Assembly: GCA_035604685.1 (NCBI GenBank)
Contig: DATNIB010000012.1
Coordinates: forward strand, 1 to 47,999
Direction: 5' to 3'
From: DATNIB01 sp035604685
GTDB taxonomy: Bacteria; Actinomycetota; Acidimicrobiia; Acidimicrobiales; RAAP-2
Length of the DNA stretch: 47,999 bases
Both the position numbers and the translations under genes were made by a program. Shown in pieces: positions 16,017 to 25,393 of this stretch. The first letter of the stretch is position 1; the number at the start of each line of letters is the position of its first letter. The notes beneath the pieces are model-generated. The model was not told where the DNA came from. It was given only the letters and a program-made list of their open reading frames with translations, and ran no database searches.

Positions 16017-18077
16017 TCAGGCCTCGTCGTCGGCCCCGGCCGAGCGCATCCGCTCGTCGATCATGTTGACCACCGTCGGGTCGAGGAGGGTGGTGACGTC
16101 GCCCAGCTCCCGGTGCTCGGCCACGTCGCGCAGCAGGCGCCGCATGATCTTGCCGCTCCGGGTCTTGGGCAGCTCGGGGGTCAGCAGGATCTGTCGGGGC
16201 TTGGCGATCGGCCCGATCGTGGTGGCCACCTGGGCGCGCAGCTCGTCGACGAGCCCGTCGGCGTCGGCCGCCGCGGCGTCCCCCTTGATGGTCACGAACG
16301 CGACGATGGCCTGACCCGTCGTCGGGTCCGACGCGCCGACCACTGCGGCCTCGGCGACGGCGGGGTGGCCGACGAGGGCGTGCTCGATCTCGGTGGTCGA
16401 GATGCGGTGACCCGAGACGTTCATCACGTCGTCGATGCGCCCGAGGAGCCACAGGTCGCCGTCGTCGTCGCGCTTGGCACCGTCGCCCGCGAAGTACTGG
16501 CCCGCAAAGCGCGACCAGTACGTCTCCCGGTAGCGCTCCGGGTCCCCCCAGATGCCGCGGAGCATGCCGGGCCAGGGCTCGGTGAGCACCAGGTAGCCGC
16601 CCTGGCCGTTGCCCACGGATCGGCCCTCGTTGTCCACCACGTCGGCGGAGATGCCGGGGAAGGCGCGCATGGCGGCGCCGGGCTTGGTGGCGGTGATGCC
16701 CGGGAGCGGCGTGATCATGATGCCGCCCGTCTCGGTCTGCCACCAGGTGTCGACGATGGGGCAGCGCTCTCCCCCCACGTGCTTTCGGTACCACATCCAC
16801 GCCTCGGGGTTGATGGGCTCCCCCACCGAGCCGAGGAGCCGAAGGCTCGAGAGATCGTGCGCGGCCGGGTGCTCCTCTCCCCATTTCATGAGCGTCCGGA
16901 TGGTCGTGGGCGCGGTGTAGAGGATCGACACCTTGTACTCCTCGACGATGCGCCACCATCGGTCGCGCCCGCCGGCGTCCGGGGTCCCCTCGTAGAGGAT
17001 CGACGTGGCCCCGTTGGCCAGCGGGCCGTAGACGATGTAGCTGTGGCCGGTGACCCACCCAATGTCGGCGGCGGTCCAGAACACGTCGGTGTCGGGCTTC
17101 AGGTCGAAGATGAGGCGGTGCGTGGCCGACGTGTGCACCAGGTACCCGCCGGTCGTGTGCAGGATCCCCTTCGGCTGGGCGGTGGTCCCGCTCGTGTACA
17201 TGATGTAGAGCGGCTGCTCGGCGTCGAAGGGCGGCGCGGCGTGCGTGGCCGGCTGACGGTCGACCAGGTCGTGCCACCAGCGATCCCGTCCCTCGGTCCA
17301 GGCGACCGGCTGCCCGGTGCGGCGCACGACCACCACGCTGCGCACGTCCGGGCACTGCTGCAAGGCCTCGTCGACGTTGGGCTTGAGCGGGGAGGCAGCG
17401 CCGCGCCGGTACCCGCCGTCGGCCGTGATGACCACGCGCGCGTCGGCATCCTTGATCCTCCCGGCCAGGGCCTCGGCCGAGAAGCCGCCGAAGACGACCG
17501 AGTGCGGCGCGCCGAGGCGCGCGCAGGCAAGCATCGCCACGACCGCCTCGGGGATCATCGGCAGGTAGATCGCGACCCGATCGCCCGCCTGGACCCCGAG
17601 CTCCTCCAGCGCATTGGCGGCGCGGCAGACCATGGCCAACAGGTCGGCATAGGTGACGGTCCGCCGGTCGCCCTCGGGCTCACCCACCCAGTGGAAGGCG
17701 ACCTTGTCGCCCAGTCCCGCTGCCACGTGGCGGTCCACGCAGTTCACCGAGGCGTTGAGCTTCCCGCCGACGAACCAGCGGGCGTAGGGGACCTGCCAGT
17801 CGAGGACCTCGGTCCAGCGCGTGTCCCACTGCAGCCGCTCGGCCTGGTCTGCCCACCACGCGACCGGATCGGCCGCGGCCTCGTCGTAGATGCCCGGCTG
17901 GGCGTTGGCGGCCGAGGCCAGATCGGCGGGCGGCGGGAACCGCCGGTTCTCCTGGAGCAGGGCGGACAGGGCCACGCCTCCCACCGACTCGGCACCCTCC
18001 GCCACGGCCGTCACCTCACGTTTCTCCCGCCGGTCGCCGCCGGCCGGCGGGCCGGCCGGCCACGCCGTCTCCGCCAA
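16017..18077 (-). CDS. acs: Acetyl-CoA synthetase (AMP-forming)
   Basis: A 686-residue ANL-superfamily ligase that makes acetyl-CoA from acetate, ATP and CoA through acetyl-AMP. The N-terminal ACAS domain has WFVGGKLNASVNCVDRH; the ATP loop is YIMYTSGTTAQPKGILHT; TWWQTETGGIMITPLPG is the acetate-pocket motif of true Acs; and PKTRSGKIMRR holds the adenylation lysine K643, the site switched off by acetylation in many bacteria. The chosen ATG at 18077 gives a 21-residue tail rich in Pro/Gly; GTG 18014, with a GAGG site just before, is a likelier start (665 residues). Divergent from the VOC gene. The acetyltransferase/deacetylase pair near 35-37 kb could act on it. Confidence 0.93.
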   Translation of the reverse strand: MAETAWPAGPPAGGDRREKREVTAVAEGAESVGGVALSALLQENRRFPPPADLASAANAQPGIYDEAAADPVAWWADQAERLQWDTRWTEVLDWQVPYARWFVGGKLNASVNCVDRHVAAGLGDKVAFHWVGEPEGDRRTVTYADLLAMVCRAANALEELGVQAGDRVAIYLPMIPEAVVAMLACARLGAPHSVVFGGFSAEALAGRIKDADARVVITADGGYRRGAASPLKPNVDEALQQCPDVRSVVVVRRTGQPVAWTEGRDRWWHDLVDRQPATHAAPPFDAEQPLYIMYTSGTTAQPKGILHTTGGYLVHTSATHRLIFDLKPDTDVFWTAADIGWVTGHSYIVYGPLANGATSILYEGTPDAGGRDRWWRIVEEYKVSILYTAPTTIRTLMKWGEEHPAAHDLSSLRLLGSVGEPINPEAWMWYRKHVGGERCPIVDTWWQTETGGIMITPLPGITATKPGAAMRAFPGISADVVDNEGRSVGNGQGGYLVLTEPWPGMLRGIWGDPERYRETYWSRFAGQYFAGDGAKRDDDGDLWLLGRIDDVMNVSGHRISTTEIEHALVGHPAVAEAAVVGASDPTTGQAIVAFVTIKGDAAAADADGLVDELRAQVATTIGPIAKPRQILLTPELPKTRSGKIMRRLLRDVAEHRELGDVTTLLDPTVVNMIDERMRSAGADDEA

Positions 18078-18153
18078 TTTGGCACGGTCGCGCCCCGTCC
18101 GGGCCAGGACCGATCGCGGGGTCGCCGGGGGGCCCAGTCACTAGCCTGGTGCC

Positions 18154-18720
18154 ATGGCACCCGACGCAGACGCCGAGCAGCTTCCCCGTTGGCGGGGCAT
18201 CAACCACCTCGCCCTCATCACGAACGACATGGACGCCACCGTCCGCTTCTACCACGGGGTGCTGGGCGCCCGGCTGGTCGCCGACCTGGCGGGGCCGTCG
18301 TTCCGGCACTACTTCTTCGAGTTCGGCCCCGAGAACACGGTGGCGTTCTTCGAATACGCCAACGTTCGGCTGGAGCCCTTCGCCAAGCCGGCCGGGATGC
18401 CGGACCCCCGCGCCGTCCAGTTCGATCACCTCTCGTTCAATCTGCCCGACGAGGCGGCCCTCATGGCGCTCCGCGACCGGCTGAAGTCGGCCGGCTGCGA
18501 GGTCACCGACATCGTCGACCACGGGTTCTTGCGCTCGGTCTACTTCACGGACCCGAACGGCATCGCGCTCGAGGCGTCCTACTGGGTCGTCGACCCGACG
18601 GGCCGCCCCGCCGACTACGCGGACGAGGGCCTCTTCTCCGATCCCAACCCCGTTCCGGCCGTCGTCGAGCTCCGCTCGGTGGGCGCCGTCGCCTCTACGC
18701 CCACGACGCAGCTGGTTTGA
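18154..18720 (+). CDS. VOC-family (glyoxalase/bleomycin-resistance fold) protein
   Basis: A 188-residue vicinal-oxygen-chelate protein. Two beta-alpha-beta-beta-beta modules are visible: INHLALITNDMDATVRFYHGVLGARLV, opening with the metal-ligand His (NHLAL), and FDHLSFNLPDEAALMALRDRLKSAG with the second His (FDHLSF). SVYFTDPNGIALEASYW ends with the glutamate ligand. Such proteins use a metal for dioxygenase, isomerase or lyase chemistry; the substrate is not predictable here. The C-terminal 40 residues are an unstructured tail. Start ATG 18154; divergent from acs with 76 bases between. Confidence 0.85.
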   Translation: MAPDADAEQLPRWRGINHLALITNDMDATVRFYHGVLGARLVADLAGPSFRHYFFEFGPENTVAFFEYANVRLEPFAKPAGMPDPRAVQFDHLSFNLPDEAALMALRDRLKSAGCEVTDIVDHGFLRSVYFTDPNGIALEASYWVVDPTGRPADYADEGLFSDPNPVPAVVELRSVGAVASTPTTQLV

Positions 18721-18785
18721 GGCCGGCGCGCGGTCCGGGTGATTCCGGCCGCCCCGGCTAGGTTGCCGACCGGTGGAGGAGGCCC

Positions 18786-19211
18786 ATGAGTGATCCCAGC
18801 GGTCCGGTCGGCGCACCGCCTCCACCGCCCGTTCCGGGCGGCTGGTACCAGGCGTCCGACGGGCAGTGGTATCCGACCCACGCCCCGCCGACCGGGGCCT
18901 ACGGCGTCCCAAACGGGTACCCCCAGCCGGCCCACTACGCCCAGCCTGGCTCGGTTCCCCGGGCCAACGGCCTCGCCATCGCCTCGCTCGTCTGCTCGTG
19001 CGTGGGGGTGGTCCTCTTCGGGGTGACGGCGGTCCTCGGGGTCATCTTCGGTTTCGTGGCCCGGTCACAGATCCGTCGCTCGGGCGGTCTGCAATCGGGG
19101 GACGGCCTGGCGCTCGCCGGCATCATCGTCGGGTTCGCCGTCATCGGCCTGTTCGTGATCGTCCTGATACTCGCCATCGCGAGCTCCTCGGTCACGCCCA
19201 ACTGCTGCTAG
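18786..19211 (+). CDS. DUF2510 / DUF4190 membrane protein
   Basis: A 141-residue protein. Residues 19-30 (GGWYQASDGQWY) form the short DUF2510-like W-rich motif, residues 31-57 are a Pro/Gly/Tyr-rich linker, and residues 63-140 contain two membrane helices (IASLVCSCVGVVLFGVTAVLGVIFGFVA and LAGIIVGFAVIGLFVIVLILAIA) typical of DUF4190. It ends NCC. These actinobacterial proteins sit in the membrane with a cytoplasmic N-terminal tail; role unknown. Start ATG 18786 preceded by GGAGGAGG. It lies 65 bases after the VOC gene. Confidence 0.82.
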   Translation: MSDPSGPVGAPPPPPVPGGWYQASDGQWYPTHAPPTGAYGVPNGYPQPAHYAQPGSVPRANGLAIASLVCSCVGVVLFGVTAVLGVIFGFVARSQIRRSGGLQSGDGLALAGIIVGFAVIGLFVIVLILAIASSSVTPNCC

Positions 19212-19256
19212 TTCCCTGAGGCGTCGAGCGACCGGGCGGACCACAATGGAACGCAC

Positions 19257-20093
19257 ATGAGTGCCAAATCAGCCGACCGGGCGCCCGGGGCGACCGCCGG
19301 AAAGAAGCTCGGCCCGCGCCGCTATGAGAAAGAACTGCTCCAGCTGCAGATCGCGCTCGTCCAGCTGCAGGAGTGGGTGCGCTCCTCCAACCGGCGGGTC
19401 GCCGTCATCTTCGAGGGCCGCGACGCGGCCGGCAAGGGCGGCACGATCAGCCGGATCACCCAGTACCTGAACCCCCGAGTCGTCCGCGTGGCCGCGCTCC
19501 CCGCCCCGACCGAGCGCGAGCGGTCGCAGTGGTACTTCCAGCGCTACGTGGAACAGCTCCCCCGGGGCGGCGAGGTCGTGCTGTTCGACCGGTCCTGGTA
19601 CAACCGGGCGGGGGTCGAGTACGTCATGGGTTTCTGCACGCCCGAGGAACACGAGATCTTCCTCACCCAGTGCCCCATCTTCGAGCGGCTCCTCATCGAT
19701 TCGGGGCTCCTCCTCATCAAGTACTGGTTCTCGGTCAGCGACGACGAGCAGGAGAAACGCTTCAAGACGCGGATCACCAACCCGCTCAAGCACTGGAAGC
19801 TCAGCCCGATCGACCTCGAGTCCCGCCGGCGCTGGGTCGACTACTCGAGGGCGAAGGACATCATGTTCGAGCACACCGACACCCCCGAGTCCCCCTGGTA
19901 CGTGGTGGAGGCGGACGACAAGCGGCGGGCGCGTCTCAACTGCATCTCTCACCTCTTGAGCAAGGTGCCCTACGAGAACGTGCTGAAGCTGCCGGTGACC
20001 CTGCCGCCGCGCCAGAAGGGCGGATACGTGCGCCCCCCGCTCGACATCTACACCTACGTCCCCGACGTGGCGGCGGAGTTCTTGAAGGACTAG
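19257..20093 (+). CDS. ppk2: Polyphosphate kinase 2 family protein
   Basis: A 278-residue P-loop kinase of the PPK2 family, which moves phosphate between polyphosphate and nucleotides (usually making GTP or ATP from NDP, or ADP from AMP). Walker A is EGRDAAGKGGTI at about 53-64, the Walker B/lid segment is LFDRSWYNRAGVE at 109-121 with D111 and R112, and KYWFSVSDDEQEKRF and LKHWKLSPIDLESRRRW follow as in single-domain class I enzymes. Length is typical. Start ATG 19257. Polyphosphate-driven nucleotide regeneration would suit the energy-limited state implied by the dormancy island, but no DosR-type box is seen upstream. Confidence 0.93.
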   Translation: MSAKSADRAPGATAGKKLGPRRYEKELLQLQIALVQLQEWVRSSNRRVAVIFEGRDAAGKGGTISRITQYLNPRVVRVAALPAPTERERSQWYFQRYVEQLPRGGEVVLFDRSWYNRAGVEYVMGFCTPEEHEIFLTQCPIFERLLIDSGLLLIKYWFSVSDDEQEKRFKTRITNPLKHWKLSPIDLESRRRWVDYSRAKDIMFEHTDTPESPWYVVEADDKRRARLNCISHLLSKVPYENVLKLPVTLPPRQKGGYVRPPLDIYTYVPDVAAEFLKD

Positions 20094-20107
20094 CCGGCGC
20101 AGCCGGC
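20093..20107 (+). terminator. Hairpin after ppk2
   Basis: GCCGGC-GCA-GCCGGC is a perfect 6-bp stem with a 3-base loop starting at the third base of the ppk2 stop codon. It lacks a T-tract, so it is at best a weak or factor-assisted terminator between the convergent ppk2 and ABC permease genes. Confidence 0.35.
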
Positions 20108-20157
20108 CGGCGGGTCATTGTCGACTCCCGGCTCGCCACCGCTGCCGAGGCCCGCGG

Positions 20158-21807
20158 TCAGTTCCCCTGCAGGTCCCGGCGCGCCAACGCGAGGCCGCCC
20201 ACCGCGGCCATCGCCACCCCGATGGCCACCATGACGGCGTCGGTCGACCAGTGCACCGACACGGCGGGAGCGGGGGCCATCTGGTGGAAAACCGATGTGT
20301 CGAGCACCCAGTGGTTCAAGCCGATGAGTCCGCCGATGAGGTCCACCAGGAAGGACCAGGCGACCAGGCCATAGGCGGCGGTCGAGACCGCGCGCGGCCA
20401 GAAGCCAAGTGCCAGAACGCCGACGCCGAGCACGCAGACCGCTGGCGGCACGATGTTGGCTCCGGCCGAGACGAGGTCCCCCAGACCGACGTGGGAGTGC
20501 TGACTGGTCGCGCCGAGCCAGGTGGAGAGGCCCGCCAACCCGCCGCTGATGACGAGGGCGGTGGCGGTCACCACCAGCCGACCGGCGAGCCACGACGCGC
20601 GGTGGACGGGCCGAACGAGGAGGTTGTCGAGTTGTCCCTCGGCCTCTTCAGTCCGCGCCGCGACCGCCTGGCCGGCGGCCACCAGGGCCACCAGCAGCGC
20701 CACCATCAAGAAGGTCACCCCGAGGAAGAGGCGCGCACCCGTGCCGGAGACGCCGAGACGCGCGATCGCGTGCTCGGCGCTCGAGGAGCTCGTGATCACC
20801 GTGCCCGCCGCCTTGGCGATGAAGCCGATGACGAGCGCGAACAGCGCGATCGCGGCCGCCCAACCGACGAGCGTCGGCCGGGCCAGGCGCACGGCCAGAC
20901 CGGTCGTGCCCGACAAAAGGCGCGTCCGGGCCAAGGCGCTGGCCCGGTCGGGCAGGACGCTCGCTCCGAGATCGCGCCGCCCCGCCAGCCACACGGTGAG
21001 CACGACCAGCGCGGCGGTGAACCCGGCGATCGGCAGGAGGGCCAGCGCCCGTTGCGCCACGACCGGCTCGAGCTCCTCCACCCAGCCGAGCGGCGAGACC
21101 CAGCGGAGCCAGCCGAACCCGGACGTCGAGTCGGCCACCAGCCGGAGGGCGTAGCTGAGACCGAGGAGGGCGCCGCCGTAGGCGGCGGCCTGCCGACGGG
21201 TCGCCGCCAGCTGGCTGGAGAGCGCGCCGACGGCCAAGAACATGGTGGCCCCCGCCACGAGGGACAGGGCGAAGAACAGCGCCTGGCCGGCCTCGATGTG
21301 GACCTTGGCCGAACGGCCGACGACCGTCGTCACGATCGCGGTGAGGGTCCACAGCGTGGCGGCACCGGCGCCCAATCCGACGAGGGCCTGACCGGTGGCC
21401 CGCCGCCTGGTGGTCTGGCCGGCGACCAAGACCTCCCACCGCCCGGCGTCCTCCTCTCCGCGGAGCAGCCGGCTCCCGGCCAGCAACCCCCACACGGCCC
21501 CCACGATGCTGAGCACCCCCAGGCTCCGCCAGGCCGTGAAGCCGGCCACCGTCTGGATCTGGTGGGCGGGACCGATGAGCGCGTCGATCGCCGCGTTCGT
21601 CCCGAACGTGGCCGCCAGGTGGTCGCGCGCGGTCTGCGTCTTGTAGGTCGCCGCGTAGCCGAGCGCCGTCGACGCGACAAAGAGACTGAACACATAGCCC
21701 CACAGCAGCCCGGAACGGGCGGCCCGACGCGCCGTCAGGCCCGCCACGACCGCGCCGGGCCGCCGCCCCTCCCGGGTGGGGGCGCGGGTCGGCGCGTCAA
21801 CCGGCAT
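20158..21807 (-). CDS. ABC-2 type exporter permease (tandem two-half form)
   Basis: A 549-residue membrane protein with about twelve hydrophobic segments in two similar halves, each beginning with a basic stretch and a helix pair (GLTARRAARSGLLWGYVFSLFVA and RLARPTLVGWAAAIALFALVIGFIA) and each containing EDAGRWEVLVAGQTTRR-like or EEAEGQLDNLLVRPVHR-like cytoplasmic couplers. This matches single-chain double-length permeases of the drug/antibiotic ABC-2 exporter type. It overlaps the ATPase gene by 11 bases, so the two form one exporter. Substrate unknown. Start ATG 21807. Confidence 0.83.
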   Translation of the reverse strand: MPVDAPTRAPTREGRRPGAVVAGLTARRAARSGLLWGYVFSLFVASTALGYAATYKTQTARDHLAATFGTNAAIDALIGPAHQIQTVAGFTAWRSLGVLSIVGAVWGLLAGSRLLRGEEDAGRWEVLVAGQTTRRRATGQALVGLGAGAATLWTLTAIVTTVVGRSAKVHIEAGQALFFALSLVAGATMFLAVGALSSQLAATRRQAAAYGGALLGLSYALRLVADSTSGFGWLRWVSPLGWVEELEPVVAQRALALLPIAGFTAALVVLTVWLAGRRDLGASVLPDRASALARTRLLSGTTGLAVRLARPTLVGWAAAIALFALVIGFIAKAAGTVITSSSSAEHAIARLGVSGTGARLFLGVTFLMVALLVALVAAGQAVAARTEEAEGQLDNLLVRPVHRASWLAGRLVVTATALVISGGLAGLSTWLGATSQHSHVGLGDLVSAGANIVPPAVCVLGVGVLALGFWPRAVSTAAYGLVAWSFLVDLIGGLIGLNHWVLDTSVFHQMAPAPAVSVHWSTDAVMVAIGVAMAAVGGLALARRDLQGN

Positions 21808-22714
21808 TCGGCGGTTTGCCCTCGGGCTCCGTGCTCGCGCCGTAGTGGGCCAAGAACAGCTCCTCGAGCGATGGCTCGCGGCTGAGCAGCTCGTGGACGG
21901 AGGACGCCGCCAGCACCTGTAGGAGCGGCTCGACCGATCCGCGTACCTGGCAGCGAACGACCCGACCGTCGTACTCGACCGAGCTCACGCCCGGGACCCG
22001 TGAGAGGTCGGGGACCGACCCGTCGAACGTCGCCTCCACGGTCAGTGACGAGAGGTGGCGCAGTTCGGCCAGCGTCCCCATGTCGATCAGGACCCCGTCG
22101 CGCAGGATGCCGACGCGATCACACAGCGCCTCCACCTCGCTCAGGATGTGCGAGGACAAGAAGATGGTCTGACCCTGCTCTCTCGCCTCGTGGACCGAGT
22201 GCCGGAACGCCTGCTCCATGAGCGGGTCGAGGCCACTCGTCGGCTCGTCGAGGACCAGCAGGTCGGCTCGGGTCATGAGGGCGGCTATCAGGATCAACTT
22301 CTGGCGGTTGCCCTTGGAGTAGGCCCGGACCTTCTTGGACGGGTCGAAGTCGAACCGCCCGATCAGTTCGTCCCGGTAGGCACTGTCCACCCGGCCCTGG
22401 ACCCGGCCGAGCAGATGGAGGGTCTCGGCCCCGGTGAGCGAGGGCCACAGATTGGCCTCGCCGGCCACGTAGGCCACGCGCCGGTGGGCCTCCACCGCTT
22501 GGCGCTGGGAGTCGAGTCCGAAGATCTCGGCTCGTCCCCGGGTCGGCCGAATCAGCCCGAGCAACAGGCGGATCGTCGTTGTCTTGCCCGCCCCGTTGGG
22601 GCCGAGATAGCCGACCACCTCGCCCTCGGCCACCTCGAGATCGAGGTCCGAGAGCGCGTCCACCGAGCCGTACCGCTTGGAAAGGCCCTCCGTCCGGATC
22701 GCCTTCACGTCCAC
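21797..22714 (-). CDS. ABC transporter ATP-binding protein (drug-exporter/NatA type)
   Basis: A 305-residue ATPase. Walker A is GPNGAGKTTT, the signature region reads YSKGNRQKLILIAALM, Walker B is LLVLDEPTSGLDPLMEQ, and SSHILSEVEALCDRV contains the switch His. The C-terminal 80 residues (LTVEATFDGSVPDLSRVPGV..., ending SLEELFLAHYGA) form the DUF4162-like extension common in exporters for antibiotics or lipids. It begins at GTG 22714, 24 bases after ftsH stops, and precedes its permease with an 11-base overlap. It may be transcribed with ftsH. Confidence 0.88.
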   Translation of the reverse strand: MDVKAIRTEGLSKRYGSVDALSDLDLEVAEGEVVGYLGPNGAGKTTTIRLLLGLIRPTRGRAEIFGLDSQRQAVEAHRRVAYVAGEANLWPSLTGAETLHLLGRVQGRVDSAYRDELIGRFDFDPSKKVRAYSKGNRQKLILIAALMTRADLLVLDEPTSGLDPLMEQAFRHSVHEAREQGQTIFLSSHILSEVEALCDRVGILRDGVLIDMGTLAELRHLSSLTVEATFDGSVPDLSRVPGVSSVEYDGRVVRCQVRGSVEPLLQVLAASSVHELLSREPSLEELFLAHYGASTEPEGKPPNAG

Positions 22715-22738
22715 CGAGGGCGCCCCTTCACGACGGGC

Positions 22739-24718
22739 TCAAGGCTGCCCGGGGGCCGGCGTGGTGTCCGGCCGGCCGGCGGCGAGGCGCGGGTCCGGCG
22801 CCGCCACCGCACGGTCCGGCGCCACGGTCAGGCCACCACCATCCGCGGGGACAGGCCGCCCGGCCAGGGCGTACACCGCCGAACCGTCGACCGTTTCCTG
22901 AGCCAGCAGCAGGACCACCAGCTGGTTGAGGACGTCGAGGTGCGCCTTCAGGATGTCGACGGCCCGCCCCTCGGCCTCGCGCAGGAGGCGGGCAACCTCC
23001 GCGTCGATGACCGCCTGGGTCTGCTCCGCGAAGGGCCGGCTCGAGAACGCGCCGCCATCCTGGCCCAGGAACACCGACCCACCCGACGGATAGCCCACCG
23101 GTCCGACGGCCGAGGAGAGCCCGAACTCGCGGACCATCTTGGTCGCGAGGTCGGTCGCCTTGGCGAGGTCATTGCTGGCCCCGGTCGAGCCCTGACCCAG
23201 CACGACCAGCTCGCTCGCCCGACCACCGAGGAAGACGGCGAGCATGTCGTCGAGATAGTCCTGTCCGTAGAGGTGCCGTTCGACGAGCGGAAGCTGCTCG
23301 GTGACGCCGAGCGACTGTCCGGCGGGAAGGATCGTCACCTTGGCGATCGGGTCCGCCTTCTCCGAGTAGGCCGCGACGAGCGCGTGGCCAGCCTCGTGGA
23401 CGGCCACCGCGTGCTTCTCGTCCGGCAGGAGCACGTTCGAGCCTTCGCGCCGACCGAGGATGATTCGATCGCGCGCTTCGTCAAAGTATTCGGCCGTGAG
23501 CACCTCGCCGCCCGCCCGCACGGCGACGATCGCGGCCTCGTTGACGAGGTTGGCCAGGTCCGCCCCCGAGAAGCCCGGCGTGCCTCGGGCGACCACCTCG
23601 AGGTCCAGACCCTTGTCCAGCTGCTTGCCCCGACAGTGCACCTGCAGAATCGCGACGCGCTCGGAGAGGGTGGGGAGCGGGATCGTGACCTGCCGGTCAA
23701 AGCGACCAGGCCGCAGCAGGGCGGGGTCGAGTACCTCGGGTCGGTTGGTGGCGGCGAGCACGACGATGCCCGTCGCCGGGTCGAACCCGTCCATTTCTGC
23801 GAGCAACTGGTTCAGCGTCTGCTCGCGCTCGTCGTTCGCCACCACCGAACCAGCACCGGCCCGCCGTTGCCCGATGGCGTCGACCTCGTCGACGAAGATG
23901 ATCGCGGGGGCCCGCTTGCGGGCCTCCTGGAAGAGATCGCGGACCCGAGCGGCCCCGACGCCGACGAACATCTCGACGAAGCTCGACCCGGTGACCGAGA
24001 AGAACGGGACGTCCGCCTCACCGGCCATCGCCCGAGCGAGCAGGGTCTTTCCGGTGCCGGGCGGTCCCACCATCAGGACGCCTCGGGGGGGCGTGGCGCC
24101 GGCGCGGGCGTACCGCTCGGGCTGGCGGAGAAAGTCGACGACCTCGCGGATCTCGAACTTTGCCCCTTCGTACCCCGCGACATCGGCGAACGTCGTCTTC
24201 GGCCGCTCCTCGTCGAACACCTTCGCCTTCGAGCGGCCGACGCCGAGCGCGCCCTGCAACTGGCCGGACGCCCCCTTGGAGAGTCGCCACCAGATGTACC
24301 CGATGACGAGGAACGGCAGGAGCAGGATCACCCACGACAGCACTTCGGAGCCGAAGGAGGTGCCGGACGGCTGCGAAGTGATCTGCACACCGTCGTTCCG
24401 AAGCTGCGTGAGCAGCTCTTGCCCCGCCTGGGGCGGAATGGCGGTGGAGTACGGCCGGCTGTTGGTGAGGGTCCCAGATGCGCTGCCGCTCGGCTCGATG
24501 ACGACCGTCTTGACCTGGTGGGCCGAGACGTCATGGAGGAACTGGGAGTAGTTGAGCGTGACCGCCTTCTGACCCTGGGTCGCCGGCAGGACGAAGAACA
24601 AGACGGCAAAGGTCGCCAGTGCGAGGATCCACAGGTAGTGGCGCCACGCCGGAGGTGAAGGGGGCGCGACCGGGGCACCCTTGTCCGGAGTCGGCGAGTT
24701 CGAGACCTGCTTCGTCAT
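22739..24718 (-). CDS. ftsH: ATP-dependent zinc metalloprotease FtsH
   Basis: A 659-residue membrane AAA+ protease that degrades misfolded membrane and short-lived proteins. Transmembrane helices lie at about 26-45 and 127-145, with the extracytoplasmic domain between. Walker A is GPPGTGKT at 218-225, Walker B IIFVDEVD around 273-280, the SRH contains TNRPEVLDPALLRPGRFDRQ, and the zinc site is HEAGH at 441-445 with D517 in GASNDLAKAT. The tail is Pro/Ala-rich. Start ATG 24718. Placement next to a stress island and its divergence from no other housekeeping gene raise the possibility that this is an extra copy; the window cannot show that. Confidence 0.94.
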   Translation of the reverse strand: MTKQVSNSPTPDKGAPVAPPSPPAWRHYLWILALATFAVLFFVLPATQGQKAVTLNYSQFLHDVSAHQVKTVVIEPSGSASGTLTNSRPYSTAIPPQAGQELLTQLRNDGVQITSQPSGTSFGSEVLSWVILLLPFLVIGYIWWRLSKGASGQLQGALGVGRSKAKVFDEERPKTTFADVAGYEGAKFEIREVVDFLRQPERYARAGATPPRGVLMVGPPGTGKTLLARAMAGEADVPFFSVTGSSFVEMFVGVGAARVRDLFQEARKRAPAIIFVDEVDAIGQRRAGAGSVVANDEREQTLNQLLAEMDGFDPATGIVVLAATNRPEVLDPALLRPGRFDRQVTIPLPTLSERVAILQVHCRGKQLDKGLDLEVVARGTPGFSGADLANLVNEAAIVAVRAGGEVLTAEYFDEARDRIILGRREGSNVLLPDEKHAVAVHEAGHALVAAYSEKADPIAKVTILPAGQSLGVTEQLPLVERHLYGQDYLDDMLAVFLGGRASELVVLGQGSTGASNDLAKATDLATKMVREFGLSSAVGPVGYPSGGSVFLGQDGGAFSSRPFAEQTQAVIDAEVARLLREAEGRAVDILKAHLDVLNQLVVLLLAQETVDGSAVYALAGRPVPADGGGLTVAPDRAVAAPDPRLAAGRPDTTPAPGQP

Positions 24719-24900
24719 GGGCTCAGGCCAACCCTAGGTGGCCGGGCAGGTACCCCACGGAGCTCCCGGCCAAGCCCGGGGTGGCACTCGGCGGACGGGC
24801 CGACGACGCTCGACCACTGCGATTGGTCTGCGCGAGGCGAGGCTCGGTCAGTCCTAGCCTCGCGGCACTCGGCCGCCCGACCGGGCGCCCGCCGATCCCG

Positions 24901-25344
24901 TCACGCCCCTGGTACCCGGCTGTCGTGGTGGCCGAACACGACCTCGGCCGTCACCGGCCGGCTCAGGTCCGAAAGATCACCGGCCAGGTCCATCAGCAGG
25001 TCATCGATGGTGATCATGCCGACGAACTGCTCTCCTCGGACCACGGCCAGGCGGCGGACGGCGTTGGCGCGGAACAAGGCGAAGGCGTCATGGAGGTCGG
25101 CGTCGGCGTCGATCGTCACGACCGGTGCACTCATGACGCCGTCGACCCGTCCGTCCGCCGGCAGCCCCTGGGCCAGCGCTCGCCGCACGAGATCACGGTC
25201 GGTGACCACGCCGACCAGTCGCTCGCCGTCGACGATGGCCAGCGCCCCGACGCCGGATTGCTCCATGACGACCGCCGCGTCGCGGATCGTGCGCTCCGGT
25301 CCGATTCCGACGCCGGATCGCCGAAGTGCTTCGATCGTCCGCAT
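24901..25344 (-). CDS. CBS-domain pair protein (Hrp1-like)
   Basis: A 147-residue protein made almost entirely of two CBS motifs: residues about 8-62 (GIGPERTIRDAAVVMEQSGVGALAIVDGERLVGVVTDRDLVRR) and 70-125 (MSAPVVTIDADADLHDAFALFRANAVRRLAVV...GMITIDDLL). CBS pairs bind adenine nucleotides and sense energy state. Size and pattern resemble Hrp1 (Rv2626c), a DosR-regulon protein of M. tuberculosis. Start ATG 25344 is preceded by AAGGAGC. It follows the DUF1918 gene by 49 bases on the same strand, so both are probably driven from the DosR-type box at 25647-25661. Confidence 0.87.
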   Translation of the reverse strand: MRTIEALRRSGVGIGPERTIRDAAVVMEQSGVGALAIVDGERLVGVVTDRDLVRRALAQGLPADGRVDGVMSAPVVTIDADADLHDAFALFRANAVRRLAVVRGEQFVGMITIDDLLMDLAGDLSDLSRPVTAEVVFGHHDSRVPGA

Positions 25345-25393
25345 GGCTGTGCTCCTTTGTCCTTGGATGACCGGCTCGCGGCGCTGGTGACGG